Positions 10,130 to 21,791 are shown, numbered from the stretch's first letter. The stretch: 64,000 nucleotides of DNA from Sesamum alatum (GCA_034509735.1 JACGWO010000006.1:9873001-9937000); one strand, 5' to 3'. Notes: generated from the sequence alone by a model not told the origin. Numbers and translations are program-made.

Positions 10130-13080
10130 TTCTTTTTTAAGTATATTTAAAAAAAATTAATATTATTGATTAGTTTAAATTACTATTTAATTGTTAATTA
10201 AATATCAAGGTACCTAAAAATATATAATACACATAATTTAATATGTATATAAATATAAAAAATAATCTCTTTGTGGTATAATTTATTTTATTTTGAAATA
10301 ATTAAAAAAATGGAAAAGCGAAAGGAATCGCCAATTGTATTAACTTCTTTATTACTTTTTGTTACATTGTATTAAATTCCTTTATTTTTTTGTTATTTCG
10401 TTCACTGTAAATTTTTCTCAAATATATAATTTAAAACATAATTTATTATGTATATAAAAATAAAAATAAAAATAATCTCTTTGTGGTCAAATTTGTAGTT
10501 TAATTAACTCAAATTCTTTTTACATTTTTAAGTAATATATTTAGGAAATAATTAGAAAAAAATGAAAAAATTGAAAGGACTCGCCAATTAGGCATGTCCC
10601 AACAATAGAGAGTATTATTTTGATACTTTGGTATATATATAAAGAAAAATGCTACAATTTATATAATAATTTAACTCCAAAAAGTAATTAAAATAGGTAA
10701 AATTTACATCAAGCAAAACCTATTATCATATAATTTTTTTATTTATATAAAAGATATGAGTTCTCTATTTGTGGTTGAACTTATATGATCCTACAAAATC
10801 ATTAAATTGCATTTATAAATTAGTTTATGTGAATTTTGATCCTACTAATTGTACTCTTTTACATGTAATATATTTATTGAAAATACCACCTTAGAACTGA
10901 AAATGCTATTAATACTCTAAAATTTAAAACATAATTTATTATGTATATAAAAATAAAAAAATCTCTTTGTGGTCAAATTTTATTATTGAATGATTCTTCT
11001 GTATTTATTGCTCGATATAGTTAACTAACTCCAATCATAATGTAACATATTTTGTAAAATATGAAATAATTTAAAAAATGGAAAATAAATTTTTTTATAT
11101 GAATTAAAATTTTACAATTGATTTTTCTGTATTTATTACTTAAAAACAATAATTTAACTCCAAAAAGTAATTAAAATAAAATTTACATCAAGTAGAGCCT
11201 ATTATAATATAAAAAATAATTTATTATTTACATATAAGATATGAGTTCTCTATTTGTGGTTGAAGTTTTAACCCAACTTATATGATCCTACAAATTGTTA
11301 AAATCGTTACGCATTTATAATACTATTTTCATCTATATGGATATGTGAATTTTGAGCCTACTAATTGTAAAAGAATTATTTTATTTTATTTATTGTTTCG
11401 TTCTCTTTTATATTTACTAGCCGTCGTAATACGCCGTTTCTGCATGCATATAACAAATTTTTTTTTTAATTTAAAAAATATTATAAATAAGAGTAAAATA
11501 TATCAACTAATACATCTCATATAAAGAAAGAAAAGAAAGAAAAAACTAATTTATCCATTAATATAAATTTTGGAAAGTTGAATAAAGTAGTTATCTTATT
11601 GGTTGAGAGTTATTTTTGGCAATACAAAAAAGTGGTGCGGCGGTGTCATTAACCACCATTTGTGAGTAAAAATGAGGTTTCTTTTATATAATAGTATAGA
11701 TAATGTAGTATATTCATTGAAAATACTGTGTTAGAAACACTGTAAATGTTATTAATAGTCTAAAATTATAATTTATTATGTATGTAAAAGATAATCTCTT
11801 TGTGGTCAAATTTTATTAAATTTACATTGAATGATTCTTGGTAACATAAAAATGTCTTGTAGAATATGAAATAATTAAAAAATAGAATTTTTTTTTTACA
11901 TATAATTTAAAACATAATTTATTATGTATATAAAAATAAAAATAATCTCTTTTGTGGTCAAATTTTATTAAATTTACATTGAATGATCCTTCTATATTTA
12001 TTTTTTACATTTATAATGTAATATATTAAAAGAAATAATTAGAAAAATTGGAGAAATTGAAAGGACTCGCCAATTGGACATGTCCCAACAATATTCTACT
12101 CTCTTATTAGTTTATTTTGATACTTTGGTATGCTATTTGGATTAGGTTAATTTACATCAAGTGGAACCTATTATAATATAGAAAATAATTTATTATTTAT
12201 ATAAAAGATATTTGTTAATATTGCATTATAACAATGAGTTATTCACTTAAAGTACCACGCTAAAAATTTTCTTATAGTTTTAAGGACGCGCCAATTTATC
12301 CATTATAGATTTAAAGACTCGCCAATTTATTCTTTTTTACATTTATAACATATTTATTAAAAATGTCTTGTAGAGTGTGAAATATTTAAAAAATGGAAAA
12401 TTAGTTTTTTTTTTTAATTTTTTATGAATTTACAATTTTACATCTATTGATTGTATTTTATAATTTTAAGTAACTCCAATTCATTTTACATTTATAATGT
12501 AATATATTTAGGAAATAATTAGAAAACTTGGAGAAATTGAAAGGACTTGCCAAATTGGACATGTCCCAACAATATTAATACTCTATTATTATTTTGATAC
12601 TTTGGTATGTTATTTGGATTAGCTAATTATTAAAGCAAAATTTCTACAATTTGAAAATAATAATTTAACTCCGAAAAGTAAAGGTTAAAATTATTATAAT
12701 ATAAAAAATAATTTACTATTTATATAAAAGATATGAGTTCTCTATTTGTGGTTAAACTTATATGATCCTACAAAATCATTAATATTGCATTTATAAATTA
12801 GTTTATGTGAATTTTGATACTCTTTTACATGTAATATATTTATTGAAAATACCACCTTGGAATACTGTAAATGCTAAACATAATTTATTATGTATATAAA
12901 AATAAAAATAATCTCTTTGTGGTAAAATTTTATTATAGAATGATTCTTCTGTATTTATTGCTCCATATAGTTAACTAACTCCAATCTTTTTTACATTTAT
13001 AATGTAACATATTTTGAAAATATATGAAATAATTTAAAAAAATGGAATTTTTTTTTATATGAATTTACCTTAAAAGTAAC
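10130..13080 (+). repeat. AT-rich degenerate repeat family A, left block
   Basis: The phrase ATAATTTATTATGTATATAA followed by AATCTCTTTGTGGTCAAATT recurs near 10440, 10930, 11770, 11915 and 12890. AAAGGACTCGCCAATT with GGACATGTCCCAACAATA recurs near 10575, 12060 and 12540. GATATGAGTTCTCTATTTGT recurs near 10753, 11233 and 12730. The same words recur at 41.7-45.5 kb. There is no coding capacity. A Helitron is inserted at 11417-11700. Confidence 0.8.
11417..11700 (-). mobile_element. Short non-autonomous Helitron
   Basis: On the minus strand the element starts TCTATACTATTATATAAAAG (from 11700) preceded by A, and ends CTAG followed by T (11417 outward). This is the A|TC...CTRR|T arrangement known for plant Helitrons. 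A weak hairpin (ATGC against GCGTAT on the minus strand, about 11428-11452) lies just inside the 3' end. The interior shares GTGAGTAAAA, a CCGCACC word and a polypyrimidine tract with the element at 40774-41025. At 284 bp with no frame, it would need Rep/Hel protein in trans. Confidence 0.75.
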
Positions 13081-13880
13081 ATGCTTGATAATATATATAA
13101 TTTTAAGGTAGAGAATTAATTGTATTAGCCTACGCTAAGCAAAATTGTTGATTACAAAGCAAATATCAAGCAAGATTAGTTGTTAAATTAATTGGTGATT
13201 ACTTATTGGAGAGAATTAATTGAGATATTTGCATAATTATTGAAATATGAGACCATATCAAGTTAGAATAACTAATACACTTGATCCAAAAATTAACTTT
13301 AATTCTGAATTAATTAATTAGTAATCAAAGAACTTAGTAATCAGCTTAATAAAGTTAGAGAATCGATGTGCTTGATTAAAGATGCACTTAAGTAACTTTA
13401 ATTATGAATAGTTACTTATTTGAGTTTTTGCCTTGATCAATTATGATTCATAATCAAAAAATTTTAATGAATACTAATAAGTGTGGCACATTCTATGTAT
13501 GTGCATAAATTTTAAAAAATGATCCATTATAAAATATTTTTATAAATTATATTATTTTATTTTTTTAGAATGAAAAATTATCTAATATATATATATATAA
13601 GATAATATATATATAAGATAAAAATGCATGAGAACTACCAAAAGATAGTTATTGAAGATCATGATGAGTGAAGAAGTTAAAAATAATTGATTAATCTAAA
13701 AAAATGGTAGATCAAATTAATTTGAACACAAAAATATCCATCTCCAATAATATGTAAAAAATATATTAATTTAAAATATAAATAATATAATTGTTAATTT
13801 TTTAAAATATTTATGTTAGTTAAATAAATAAAACATAGTAAAAAAAAATAAAAGTTATGGGAAGTTATTAAGAGAAGAGT
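13081..13880. other. AT-rich sequence without a gene
   Basis: No coding frame or known repeat is recognised. It includes an AT/ATA-rich simple repeat at about 13585-13635. A short dyad (TTAGC-GTAG-GCTAA, read on the minus strand near 13113-13126) was noted but is not diagnostic. Confidence 0.5.

Positions 13881-13882
<2 letters not shown>

Positions 13883-13924
<42 letters not shown>
13883..13924. repeat. (GA)n microsatellite
   Basis: About 21 uninterrupted GA units within AGAGTGGGAGA...GATTTGGAGG. Likely polymorphic. Confidence 0.95.
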
Positions 13925-13929
<5 letters not shown>

Positions 13930-14036
13930 AGGTTGAGAAAAGGAAAAAAATTGTAAATAATTTAAAAAATGAAAAAATGGCAAACCAAAAATTTAAGACA
14001 CCAAAGAGGTGCTCTTCAATAATAATAAAGTATAGA
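13925..14036 (-). mobile_element. Possible Helitron 5' end
   Basis: Read on the minus strand from 14036 the sequence is TCTATACTTTATTATTATTG preceded by A, matching the 5' style of the two better-defined Helitrons here, then GAGCACCTCTTTGGTG. No matching CTRR end with hairpin was located, so this may be a truncated copy. Confidence 0.35.
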
Positions 14037-14779
14037 TATAGTTACAAAATTCTAACTGATTACATGAATAAATATATATTCTATAAATAAATATTATAAG
14101 TTTCAAAATTAAAGGAGCCAAAATTAGTATTAAGTATCATCTAACCAACCAACATCAATGGTATGTACCATAACTATGAGGTTTGACCATCACTATGAAT
14201 TCTGAAATATACATTATGGATAAAATTTAATTTTCTAAATTTTTAGAAGTTGAGTATTATGAGGCTTGAGAAATAAATATTACCTACCATGAATATGTAA
14301 AATTGAAAAATATAAATCAAATACATAAATTAAATCAAAAGTTCTAAAGACAAAAATGAAGATATTTTGCAGGCATTCTTCGGTTATACACAATGCAAAA
14401 ATAGGTATTTCTGATCAAATTGTGAATTTATACTATTTTATTCAATAGATACAAATTAATAATTTTGGATATTTATATATTTAATTGAATGTTGTGAATG
14501 CTTTTTTTATTTGAAAATGACTTAAATTATAAAAAATAATTGATGCCATTGATTTGAAAGAAACTGTAAATATTTGAAAATAATTAAGAATTTAACATAG
14601 ATGGAGGAACTAAAAAACGTAAGAAAATAATGATGAGAGATATTAATTAATGAAAAATTATTGTAAATAACAAGATTTGATCTATTTAATCACAGGGTTA
14701 AATGGACACATCTAGCAGAATTTTTAATTAATTGGTCATCAAAATTCATTTGCAACATTGAATCACCTAAATGATAATA
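14037..14779. other. AT-rich sequence without a recognised feature
   Basis: No frame above about 60 codons and no repeat recognised beyond general A/T runs. Confidence 0.5.
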
Positions 14780-14998
14780 AATCCATGATCCTAGAGGTCA
14801 AGGGTTCGAACCCCTACGTGAGTTGATGTTGTTTCTACTATATAGTAGTTATGATTTAATTTTGTAATAGCTAGGTTATTGTTGATATGATTGTTTGTAA
14901 TTGTCTCTGTTCGATATTAATAGCCGACAGGACTGAATGTATGTAATCACTTTACTTTCGATTAATAAAATTTATCGCTTCCAATTAAAAAAAAAAAA
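14780..14998 (+). mobile_element. tRNA-derived SINE-like element
   Basis: GGTTCGAACCC at about 14803-14813 is a perfect RNA polymerase III B box of tRNA type, inside AGAGGTCAAGGGTTCGAACC. About 170 bp downstream the element closes with ATTAATAAAATTTATCGC and a pure A12 run (14987-14998). A clear A box is not obvious upstream, so the 5' limit is uncertain and the element may be 5'-truncated. It cannot be a tRNA gene because no cloverleaf surrounds the B box. Confidence 0.6.
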
Positions 14999-15392
14999 TC
15001 TAGACTTGAGGCAGAAACAATAATAAAAGAAAATACAAGGAAGATGTTCATCTCCATATCCCTCTCAAATCCCATTTTTACTAAAAAATAACAATAATGA
15101 AAATTTGTTTAGTTTTTTTTTAAGAGAAACATTTCTTGGTATATAGATTTACTATTTAAAATAATTGATTCCACATTCCACACAATGCATTCAAGAAGGA
15201 AAGCCCATGGGGAGCACACGACTTTCACATAATTTCTTTTGAGAAACACGTTTTTTTTATTCTAGTTTGTTTTTAGAGAAAACGTTTCTTATTTCCACTC
15301 AAGTATCTTTTTCCTAATCAATTGTTACAACCACACAAATCAAGCATCAAAAGTCAAAACCCTAAAAAATCACGTCTTCGTCCTAGACACAC
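14999..15392. other. Spacer before the GC-rich island
   Basis: No gene seen. AGAGAAACATTTCTTGGT (15123) and AGAAAACGTTTCTTATTT (15277) are similar and may be an old duplication. Confidence 0.4.
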
Positions 15393-15462
15393 TTTCCCTT
15401 CCTTTTGTTCACTTGTGTGTTTGTGACTTCCCTTCCTTTTGTTCACTGCAACAATGTTTGTG
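15393..15462 (+). repeat. Direct repeat of ~35 bp
   Basis: TTCCCTTCCTTTTGTTCACT occurs at 15393 and 15428, each followed within about 10-15 bases by TGTTTGTGA. It is pyrimidine-rich like a plant 5' leader and precedes the GC-rich island. Confidence 0.85.
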
Positions 15463-15499
15463 ATTTGTATCTCCACAAACACATTCTGAATCTGCTTTT

Positions 15500-15940
15500 G
15501 AAACTATAAGAACAGAGGCAAGAAAATCAAGATCATATCTCCGAATCAGCTACAAAATTTGAAGGGTTTTCGCAGCCGAGAGACAATAGAGTTCGTGGTT
15601 GGAGTGCGCCGAGGATGGCCGACTCAAGGCGGAACGTGACGGGGCATGAGGGTTGCTCCTGTGCAAGGAACCACCCGCGAGAGAAGAACGGCGGAGAACG
15701 AGAAACCCCGCTGGTAAAAACCCTCAAAACCATCGCTGTCTTCCCACATTTTACCCGAGCTCACCTCAAACCCTCACTGACATGTTTTCACCCTCTCACC
15801 TTCATTTCTTCTTTCTCTGTTCACTTCTCAACCAAAAACAGAGGGAAGAAAACCAAGAAAAGCAGGGGGGGGGGGGGAGAATTTCCTTCTCTTTGATGGA
15901 CACATCCGCCATGAAAATTTTCTTGGCTCTTCTTACATAG
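15500..15940 (+). other. GC-rich island with short frames, possible captured gene 5' end
   Basis: Base composition changes sharply to about half G+C at 15560-15730, unlike anything nearby, and falls off again by 15900. Two overlapping + frames (from ATG 15615, 93 codons; from ATG 15653, 95 codons) and one on - cover it, which is what GC-rich non-coding or leader sequence also gives. The first frame begins MADSRRN, only loosely like the start of PRAF proteins. I do not regard that as homology. Best reading: leader/first-exon sequence of an unidentified gene, at the upstream edge of the gene-fragment cluster. It includes a run of 13 G at 15865-15877. Confidence 0.35.
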
Positions 15941-17440
15941 GTCAGTCTTGAATGATTATCGGTATATTGGATTTATTCTGTTTTAGATCCTTGGAAAACA
16001 TATTGTTTTTTTTTCCAACACCAGATTATCACCTATATATTGGATTTAATTCTGTTTTAGATCCTTGAGTTTGATTTAAGAATGTACATGTAGTTTATGG
16101 TATGAAACCTTAAAGTGTGAATTCTTGACTTTTAGGACTGGAAGTTAGGAAAAAGATCCCATCGATTTTGTTGTAATGAATCATAAGCAGATTCTGTATT
16201 ATAGATGAAAAATTAAATTAAATCTCACATAATACTTTAAACTTTTGTGAGTTATTTGAGTTTTTCTTCCAATTTTTTTTTTCTGTGTATTTCCTACCTG
16301 TGGATAGTGTTGTATGTTTATGTAGCATTATTATTTTGGAACTGCAATTCTAACTTGGAAATGCATTGATTTCCTGCGAAACCTCCTCAACTTCTACTCG
16401 TCGATAATAGAAAGTACCAAGTCTAAAACACAACGCTCCCGTTTCTCTTGTCAATTCTCAAGTGATACGTAATAGTTGAGAGAGATCTAAATACATAGTA
16501 GTTTAAATATAAGTAGTTCATATGTTTCATAAAGAATCTGTTGTTGAATACTTTTGACAAATGTGATTATTTAGCCTTTTAATCAATGGGGTTCTTTCCT
16601 TTTTGCAATGTAAGATGCTTGAGTTTAATTTCATAAAATGACATTGTATTTCCGAAGCTTAGTAAACCAACTTTCATTTTCATATCTAAGATATTCGTAA
16701 ATACTATTTATTACATTCAGTGCTTCTCTTAAATTCAAGTCCATATTTGGGCAAGGAGATTGGGTGGTATTGAAGTGACGCACTAGCAGCCAGGTGTTTT
16801 CTGTATCCTTGACTGCACTTTATGTCGTGCCATAGTTTGACACCGCAATTGGGTCTGGAAGCACTAGTAGGTTAGAAATGGTGAAAACACTTCCCATATG
16901 ACCAGCAACTAGCGAACTGCTTCATTTTCTCTGTTTATTTTGAATAAGTGGAATTGCTGAAGAGGAAACCCATCTGTAGCTGAGAGTTACATAACCTTCC
17001 TTTTGGGTTTCTCTTGGGAAGATGAGGGAGTTCAGAGATGAGGACTAACCATCCATGAACTATAGCTTTATTCCATTTAATGCGTAAAATCCTTTCCCTT
17101 TGTCTGAAAAACGGTTGGTATGGAGAGATCGGTTCAAGCTTGTGTTTCTACCTTTGTTTTATTTTTGTTGCCGTGGAGACTGATAGAGAGGGCATTACAT
17201 CTCCTCAAGACTGAAATTTTCTGTTGCCATTTGCCCTCCTCCTTGTTGGTTGGGGAAGCACATTTGAGGAGCTTATTTTTGACTTTAGTCATAGTGGAAC
17301 TTGATTGGTTTCTTTTAGACAGGATAACTCTCTAAGTTGTTGAGTTGAGATTTTTTGATGTATCTGCAACTACTGGATATAACTTGTCAAGCAACTGAGA
17401 TGGTAATAGCATTTTGAACTTGACCTTTCTTTCTATATAG
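15941..17440. other. Intron-like sequence, no recognised gene
   Basis: T-rich, intron-like composition with no recognisable protein match. The frame at 17120-17335 (71 codons) is hydrophobic and unlike any family I know. ATATTGGATTTATTCTGTTTTAGATCC and a near copy at 15964 and 16038 are a small local duplication. Confidence 0.45.
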
Positions 17441-17587
17441 GTGGAAAACCTCACTCGCAAGTCTCAACTTCAGGAATTAGAGCTAGAAAGAACAACTAAA
17501 CAGCTGAAGGAGGCAATAGCAATTGCAGGAGAAGAGACCGTGAAATGCAAAGCTGCAAAAGAAGTCATTAAATCGCTTACTGCACAA
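17441..17587 (+). pseudogene. PRAF: PRAF (PH-RCC1-FYVE) coiled-coil exon fragment
   Basis: A clean 147-nt exon, 49 codons in phase 0, between acceptor TTCTATATAG and donor GTAAGA. It encodes VENLTRKSQLQ..., ELERTTKQLKEAIAIAGEE and ...CKAAKEVIKSLTAQ. This is the conserved coiled coil near the C-terminus of the plant PRAF family, proteins with an N-terminal PH domain, RCC1 repeats (beta-propeller), a FYVE zinc finger and a C-terminal BRX-type region. The exon itself is intact. However, I see no FYVE finger upstream and no BRX exon downstream, and the next recognisable exons belong to a peroxiredoxin, so it is an isolated fragment. The N-terminal part of a PRAF gene appears 15 kb downstream at 32473-34063, in the wrong order for one gene. 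Confidence 0.85.
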
Positions 17588-18367
17588 GTAAGAAAAATAC
17601 TTCTGGTCATCAATTATCTACTTGGCACGTTATAGATTTGCTTGCATGTGTTTCATGGAACTAAAGATGTCTAGCGCTTCTTTCATAGTAGTAGGAGTAA
17701 GCCCATGTTATCTAGCATGCAAGAGTAACCGATTTTTTTAGTTCATCCTTCTCAATTCTCAAGTTTACTGGCCCTATAGTCATTCCGCTTTGTTTATCTT
17801 ATGATGTCTTCTCCAAATGAATGCTTATTCAACAGCAAGAGACTGTGCTCAAATGATTATGAAGGGGGCATGACCTATCTCAAGATGGAATTAGTGTCTA
17901 AAATGAAATGCTTAGATTTCATTTCTGCAGTGAATAGTGATGCTGTTTAAATGTACAGACAACTATTTTTTATGTACTAGTCTTCTCTCTGATAAATCTA
18001 GATGTGATGTCATTTCCGTGTGGTAATTTTGTCGAACAAAAAGTAATTTTCTTTGTGTTACTTCACTTTTCTTACATTCTTATTCGAGGGTTTGTGTCCT
18101 TCACCTCAAGCTTCTATGATATAAATATCATCTCACTTGAAGCATATCTAGTCTTATTGTAACTAATAGAACGAGATCTAGGCTTCAAGCTCTTCTATAG
18201 CAACCTAGAGTAGTAACAACATTATACTATTTTTTATTGAAGCTGTTTATTGAAGGATTAGTATTCAGTTAGGTTGCGCTCGAGTAAATGGATTTTACTT
18301 TGAGGAAAGGGTTCGAAATGATACCAAAGTCAGGTCGTTTAACTGATTAGAGTTACTTTTTCTGCAG
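17588..18367. other. Intron-like sequence between two captured exons
   Basis: T-rich sequence starting with a donor and ending in an acceptor (TTTTTCTGCAG). No coding match. It joins exons of two unrelated genes, so somewhere in it lies a fusion junction I cannot place. Confidence 0.5.
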
Positions 18368-18617
18368 GTTAAACTCTCAGAGTATATAGGAAAGAAATAT
18401 GTTATTCCCTTTTTCTCCCCAATGCACTTCACCTTTGTTTGTCCCACTGGTGAGTCTGAAACTCAATCTTCTGCTCACAACTAACTAATAATTGCTTGGA
18501 ATATTATTTACAAACTGTTCCATCATTTCTGTTGCAGAGATCACTGCTTTAAGCGACCGTTATGAAGAATTTCAGTAGTTGAACACAGAAGTATGAGGTG
18601 TATCCATAGACAGTGTG
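18368..18617 (+). pseudogene. BAS1: 2-Cys peroxiredoxin fragment (two exons)
   Basis: Exon 18368-18449 encodes [20 protein letters not shown] then FTFVCPT. Exon 18538-18617 continues EITALSDRYEEFQ, a TAG stop, LNTEV, a TGA stop, GVSIDSV. The 88-nt intron has GTGAGT and TTGCAG ends and splits the codon after PT in phase 1. This is the segment of plastid 2-Cys peroxiredoxin (BAS1 type) around the peroxidatic cysteine; the FVCPTE motif is intact. The family reduces hydrogen peroxide and alkyl peroxides in chloroplasts. Two in-frame stops and the absence of the transit peptide, upstream exons and the C-terminal half with the resolving cysteine make it a pseudogene fragment. The last exon keeps its donor GTAAGT. 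Confidence 0.9.
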
Positions 18618-19254
18618 GTAAGTCTTACTTTTCACTCTGAAAATCTGGTTGAGAAACTTTCCACTCAGAAAATCTGGTTGATAATTTCATGTTCCTACTT
18701 ATCATCTCTCTGTTATAACTAAATCACTTATACTGGCAGTTACAGTGGCTGATGCTTCTATTTTAATTTCAATCGGGTCCTCTTGGCTATGTTTCTTGTT
18801 TCTCTACCTGTGACCTTATCATGCTTATCCATCATTCTCTTGATTACGTTGATGAAACTTGTTTTTATCTGTCAGCTTGTTTTTTTTCAAACTTGGTGTC
18901 TTTTTGCCATGATTAAAGTGTTATGCTTTTCTTTTTGTGATTATGTTTTCATTTCTTGATAATATCTCTTTTTCCTGTGATAAGATAGAGAAATCTCTTG
19001 GCCCTTTAGTGCTTTGTGGAGTATATTCACTTCTGGCATCAGATGTGAATAAAGCTCATGTGTCTTAGCGTTACTTATGGAAAACTACAACTTCACCTGC
19101 ATTTTATACGAGTGCTTCTATTTGTTTATTTGTTTTTTCAATTCCAAGAATCCTTTGTTTAAGCTCATAGATATATCCACGGGGTACACCAGCTCATGCT
19201 TCTGCTAAATTATTTGACCCCAATTTTTCTCTTCTTTTCCTCTTTGTTTCTACT
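18618..19254. other. Intron-like sequence after the peroxiredoxin fragment
   Basis: Starts with donor GTAAGT. T-rich, no further peroxiredoxin exon recognised. A short duplication (TTTCACTCTGAAAATCTGGT / TTTCCACTCAGAAAATCTGG) lies at 18628-18680. Confidence 0.5.
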
Positions 19255-20920
19255 AGGATGAGATGTTTTTGTTAGAGTAAGCCATTTTGCTGTAAGTTCT
19301 CTTTATGAAAATTGAAGAGGAGATAATCTAGTGGTATTCTTGCATATCTTTCTTTCATACTTTTGACTGATCTATTGTAGGTGTGCTTCTTAGTGGAAGC
19401 GATCTAATTTCTGTATGCAATATGTGTTTTAATTATTATTATTGATGCTACTTTAACTTGTGGGCCTGATGGGATGATTCTGTTAAAGCTATTCTGATAT
19501 ATTTTTTCTGCAGATTTGTTTTGTGCTCTAAAAAATTGTTTGCGACAGTTGACACACCACTTAAGTTTAAAAAACATCTAGCACCTTCTTTGAGTTGGAT
19601 TATTCATTGCAAATTACTTAGATTGATTTTCATGGAACCCAACATGAAAAGTTAATTGGTTTCTACTTCCATGGGTGTCTATTTATGATGCTCCTGTTTT
19701 CATTTCAAAAGATCTTTAGCTGCAATCGCTGAATTGCCTTTCGGCTACTTTTAGTGATGTTTTTCTGCGCCCATTGTCAGATTGTTGATCTCAAGCTGTT
19801 CAAAAGCATCACTACGCCATACACTTTAAGGTGTGAGATTAGACCATATAGGATTGGTTTGTGTTTTTTTTCTGGTTTAAGATTCATTTGATGGTTGATA
19901 TCAATTTGTTTCTCAGTAAAATGAACCTTCTTTTAATTCTCATGCTCTTAAAGTTGAGTTACTACAACCAGTATTTTTGGTCTGTCTTTATGCTGGCAAA
20001 CCAATAAGAATGAGCTATGTTACTGAACCAATCATCTTAGTTGCAGTTGTGGTACTGTAGATCATAAGAATTAGCAAAGGTTGCCATGGCTTTTCTTTAT
20101 TTTAAACTGATCTTCATGTCTTGCGGCTTCTACCAAAAAACTGTTGTTGGTCGAGTTGGAAGTATACATTTGTTCCCCTTCCCCTTTTCTCTTACTAGTG
20201 TATTGTTGTGTTATCCACTTTATAGAGTAAGATATAGTCGAATGTTTCATTTGTTAATAAATTTCTTTCAGAAACATAATTGTAGTTTCTCATTGGCAAC
20301 TTTTGAAAGCTATTGCTAATTGATTCATGATTAGTGTTATGTTGTTTATTCAATATTTTGATACTGGAGCGTTTGTGGGGATGATTTTAACTTTTTAGCA
20401 CATTCATGATATCTTGATTGTTCGATGTTGTAGAAAGAACAAAGATTCTTTCTTGAAGTTCTCTATCTAATAAAGAGGAAATGAAGAATTAGCATTTTAT
20501 AAATTAACTTTTTAGCTCATTATAAATCACATAATTTTAGTGTTGCTGATATGTATTCATAAATTGAGCAGGAATCTTGAGCCAAACCCAAGCTGGAGAA
20601 TAAAATGACACAAGTCGCAGGCTTGCCTTCAGATTTAGATGTGATTTACATAGTTTCTTATCACTTGGGGTTTATTCACGGTAAAACACTTGTAATGGCT
20701 TAAATTCTATTACGTTGATCTATATGGAGAATTTATTTAATATCAATATGTGAAAAATAAAGTGGTTATTTTGTTTAAATGGTCCAATGCTTTCGTTATG
20801 TTCTAGGTTTGTTTTCTTCATATATTATATGTGAATCTCTTCTTGTCACTCGAAGAATGGTGTCTTAAAAATTTATTGTTTTACAGGCATTCCTGTTCTT
20901 GTAACTTATTAGCTACTTAT
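19255..20920 (+). repeat. Segmental duplication, left copy
   Basis: From TAGGATGAGATGTTTTTG (19255) to CATTCATGATATCTTGATTG (about 20420) this matches 34062-35207, and from AGATTCTTTCTTGAAG (about 20440) to about 20920 it matches 36898-37390. The 1.7 kb with the ankyrin/GPCR-chaperone pseudogene is present only in the right copy. Within both copies an exon-like piece after TTGAGCAG encodes, past a shared TGA, AKPKLENK then TQVAGLPSDLDVIY. I do not recognise that protein. The 77-codon frame at 20086-20319 lies here and is not supported in the other copy. Confidence 0.9.
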
Positions 20921-21390
20921 TCTAAACTAATTCAAAGTTCATATTTTAATGAAACTTTGGTTGGGGGAACGCAACAATCGTGAATCAATAATGTCTTGGA
21001 ATCAGATTTATAGCATATAATGAGCATTAGCTACTCTTCTAATTATGAACATAGATACATTCTAGACTTTTCACCAATGTAATTTTGTTGAAATTGAAGA
21101 AGCCATGATACACTTTAACCTTGGTCTACAATTTGCTAGGTTTTTTGTCAGTGATAATATGCTATTCTTTTCACGAATATAATTTTGGTAAATTGAAGAA
21201 GCCATGATACACTTGAACCCCTTTGTATAATATGGAAGGTTTTATTGTCAGTGAGTCATATCGTCCATTTGATCCAGTGGAATTGAGTATGCCATATATG
21301 CATACCATTACATATACGCATAAAGTTATGCATTATTATTATGATAAGTGAATTGGGTTCGTTCATCATTTTATCTATATTTACATGCAG

Positions 21391-21791
21391 AGTTGCGAAG
21401 AGCATTGCTATGGAACCCCAGAGTTCTCTGCTAAAAGATAGAAGAAAGGCGAAGGAGAAAAAAATTATTGAAAAGCAAAAACTAGAAGGAAAGGAGAAAG
21501 AGAAAAAAAATATTAAAAAACTATTTGATAGAAAAAAAAGGCGAAAGAGCAAAAAAAAACTATCTTTTCAGGACATGACGCGTATTAATGACATGCTTCA
21601 AATTCTTGTGAAAGGTATCATATCATTTTTATATTGGTTAGGCTTCTGTTTCCTTTAGCAACTTTGGTTTTTTAATATTTGGTTGCATGGTAACTCAGTA
21701 AATCGATGCTTTTCTTGATTTAGGCTGGCGCGCGATGCTTGAGAATTTATTGTCACTTTCCCAAGACCTTATAACTTGGGGTTCATTCATG
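21391..21791 (+). pseudogene. Exon pair AB + C of the array, best open copy
   Basis: In this unit exon AB (21391-21614) reads open throughout: VAKSIAMEPQSSLLKDRR, a Lys/Glu-rich stretch, KKLFDRKKRRKSKKKLSFQ, DMTRINDMLQILVKG. Splicing to exon C (21724-21791) gives WRAM(V/L)ENLLSLSQ-type sequence ending in GSFM, in the consensus over copies WRAMVENLLSLSQELITRG. Phases fit: AB ends with one extra base, C supplies two and ends on a codon boundary. I do not recognise the protein. The first half is a strongly basic, probably helical segment; the second resembles an ordinary amphipathic helix. Other copies suffer A-run indels that break the frame between A and B (for example 25.1 kb) or early stops (26.2, 30.1 kb). 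With no start codon or flanking exons this is a fragment. Confidence 0.5.

Noticed and set aside
6790..13080. Organelle DNA insertion because of extreme A+T
   Set aside because: No plastid or mitochondrial gene, rRNA or tRNA is recognisable. The sequence is made of dispersed nuclear repeats.
14800..14815. tRNA gene at the GGTTCGAACCC box
   Set aside because: No acceptor stem, D arm or anticodon arm can be formed around it. It is better explained as a SINE promoter.
15533..15940. Real gene for the 66-95-codon frames in the GC-rich island
   Set aside because: Frames on both strands overlap, as expected from GC-rich DNA. There is no recognisable domain, and the MADSRRN start is too short to support PRAF homology.
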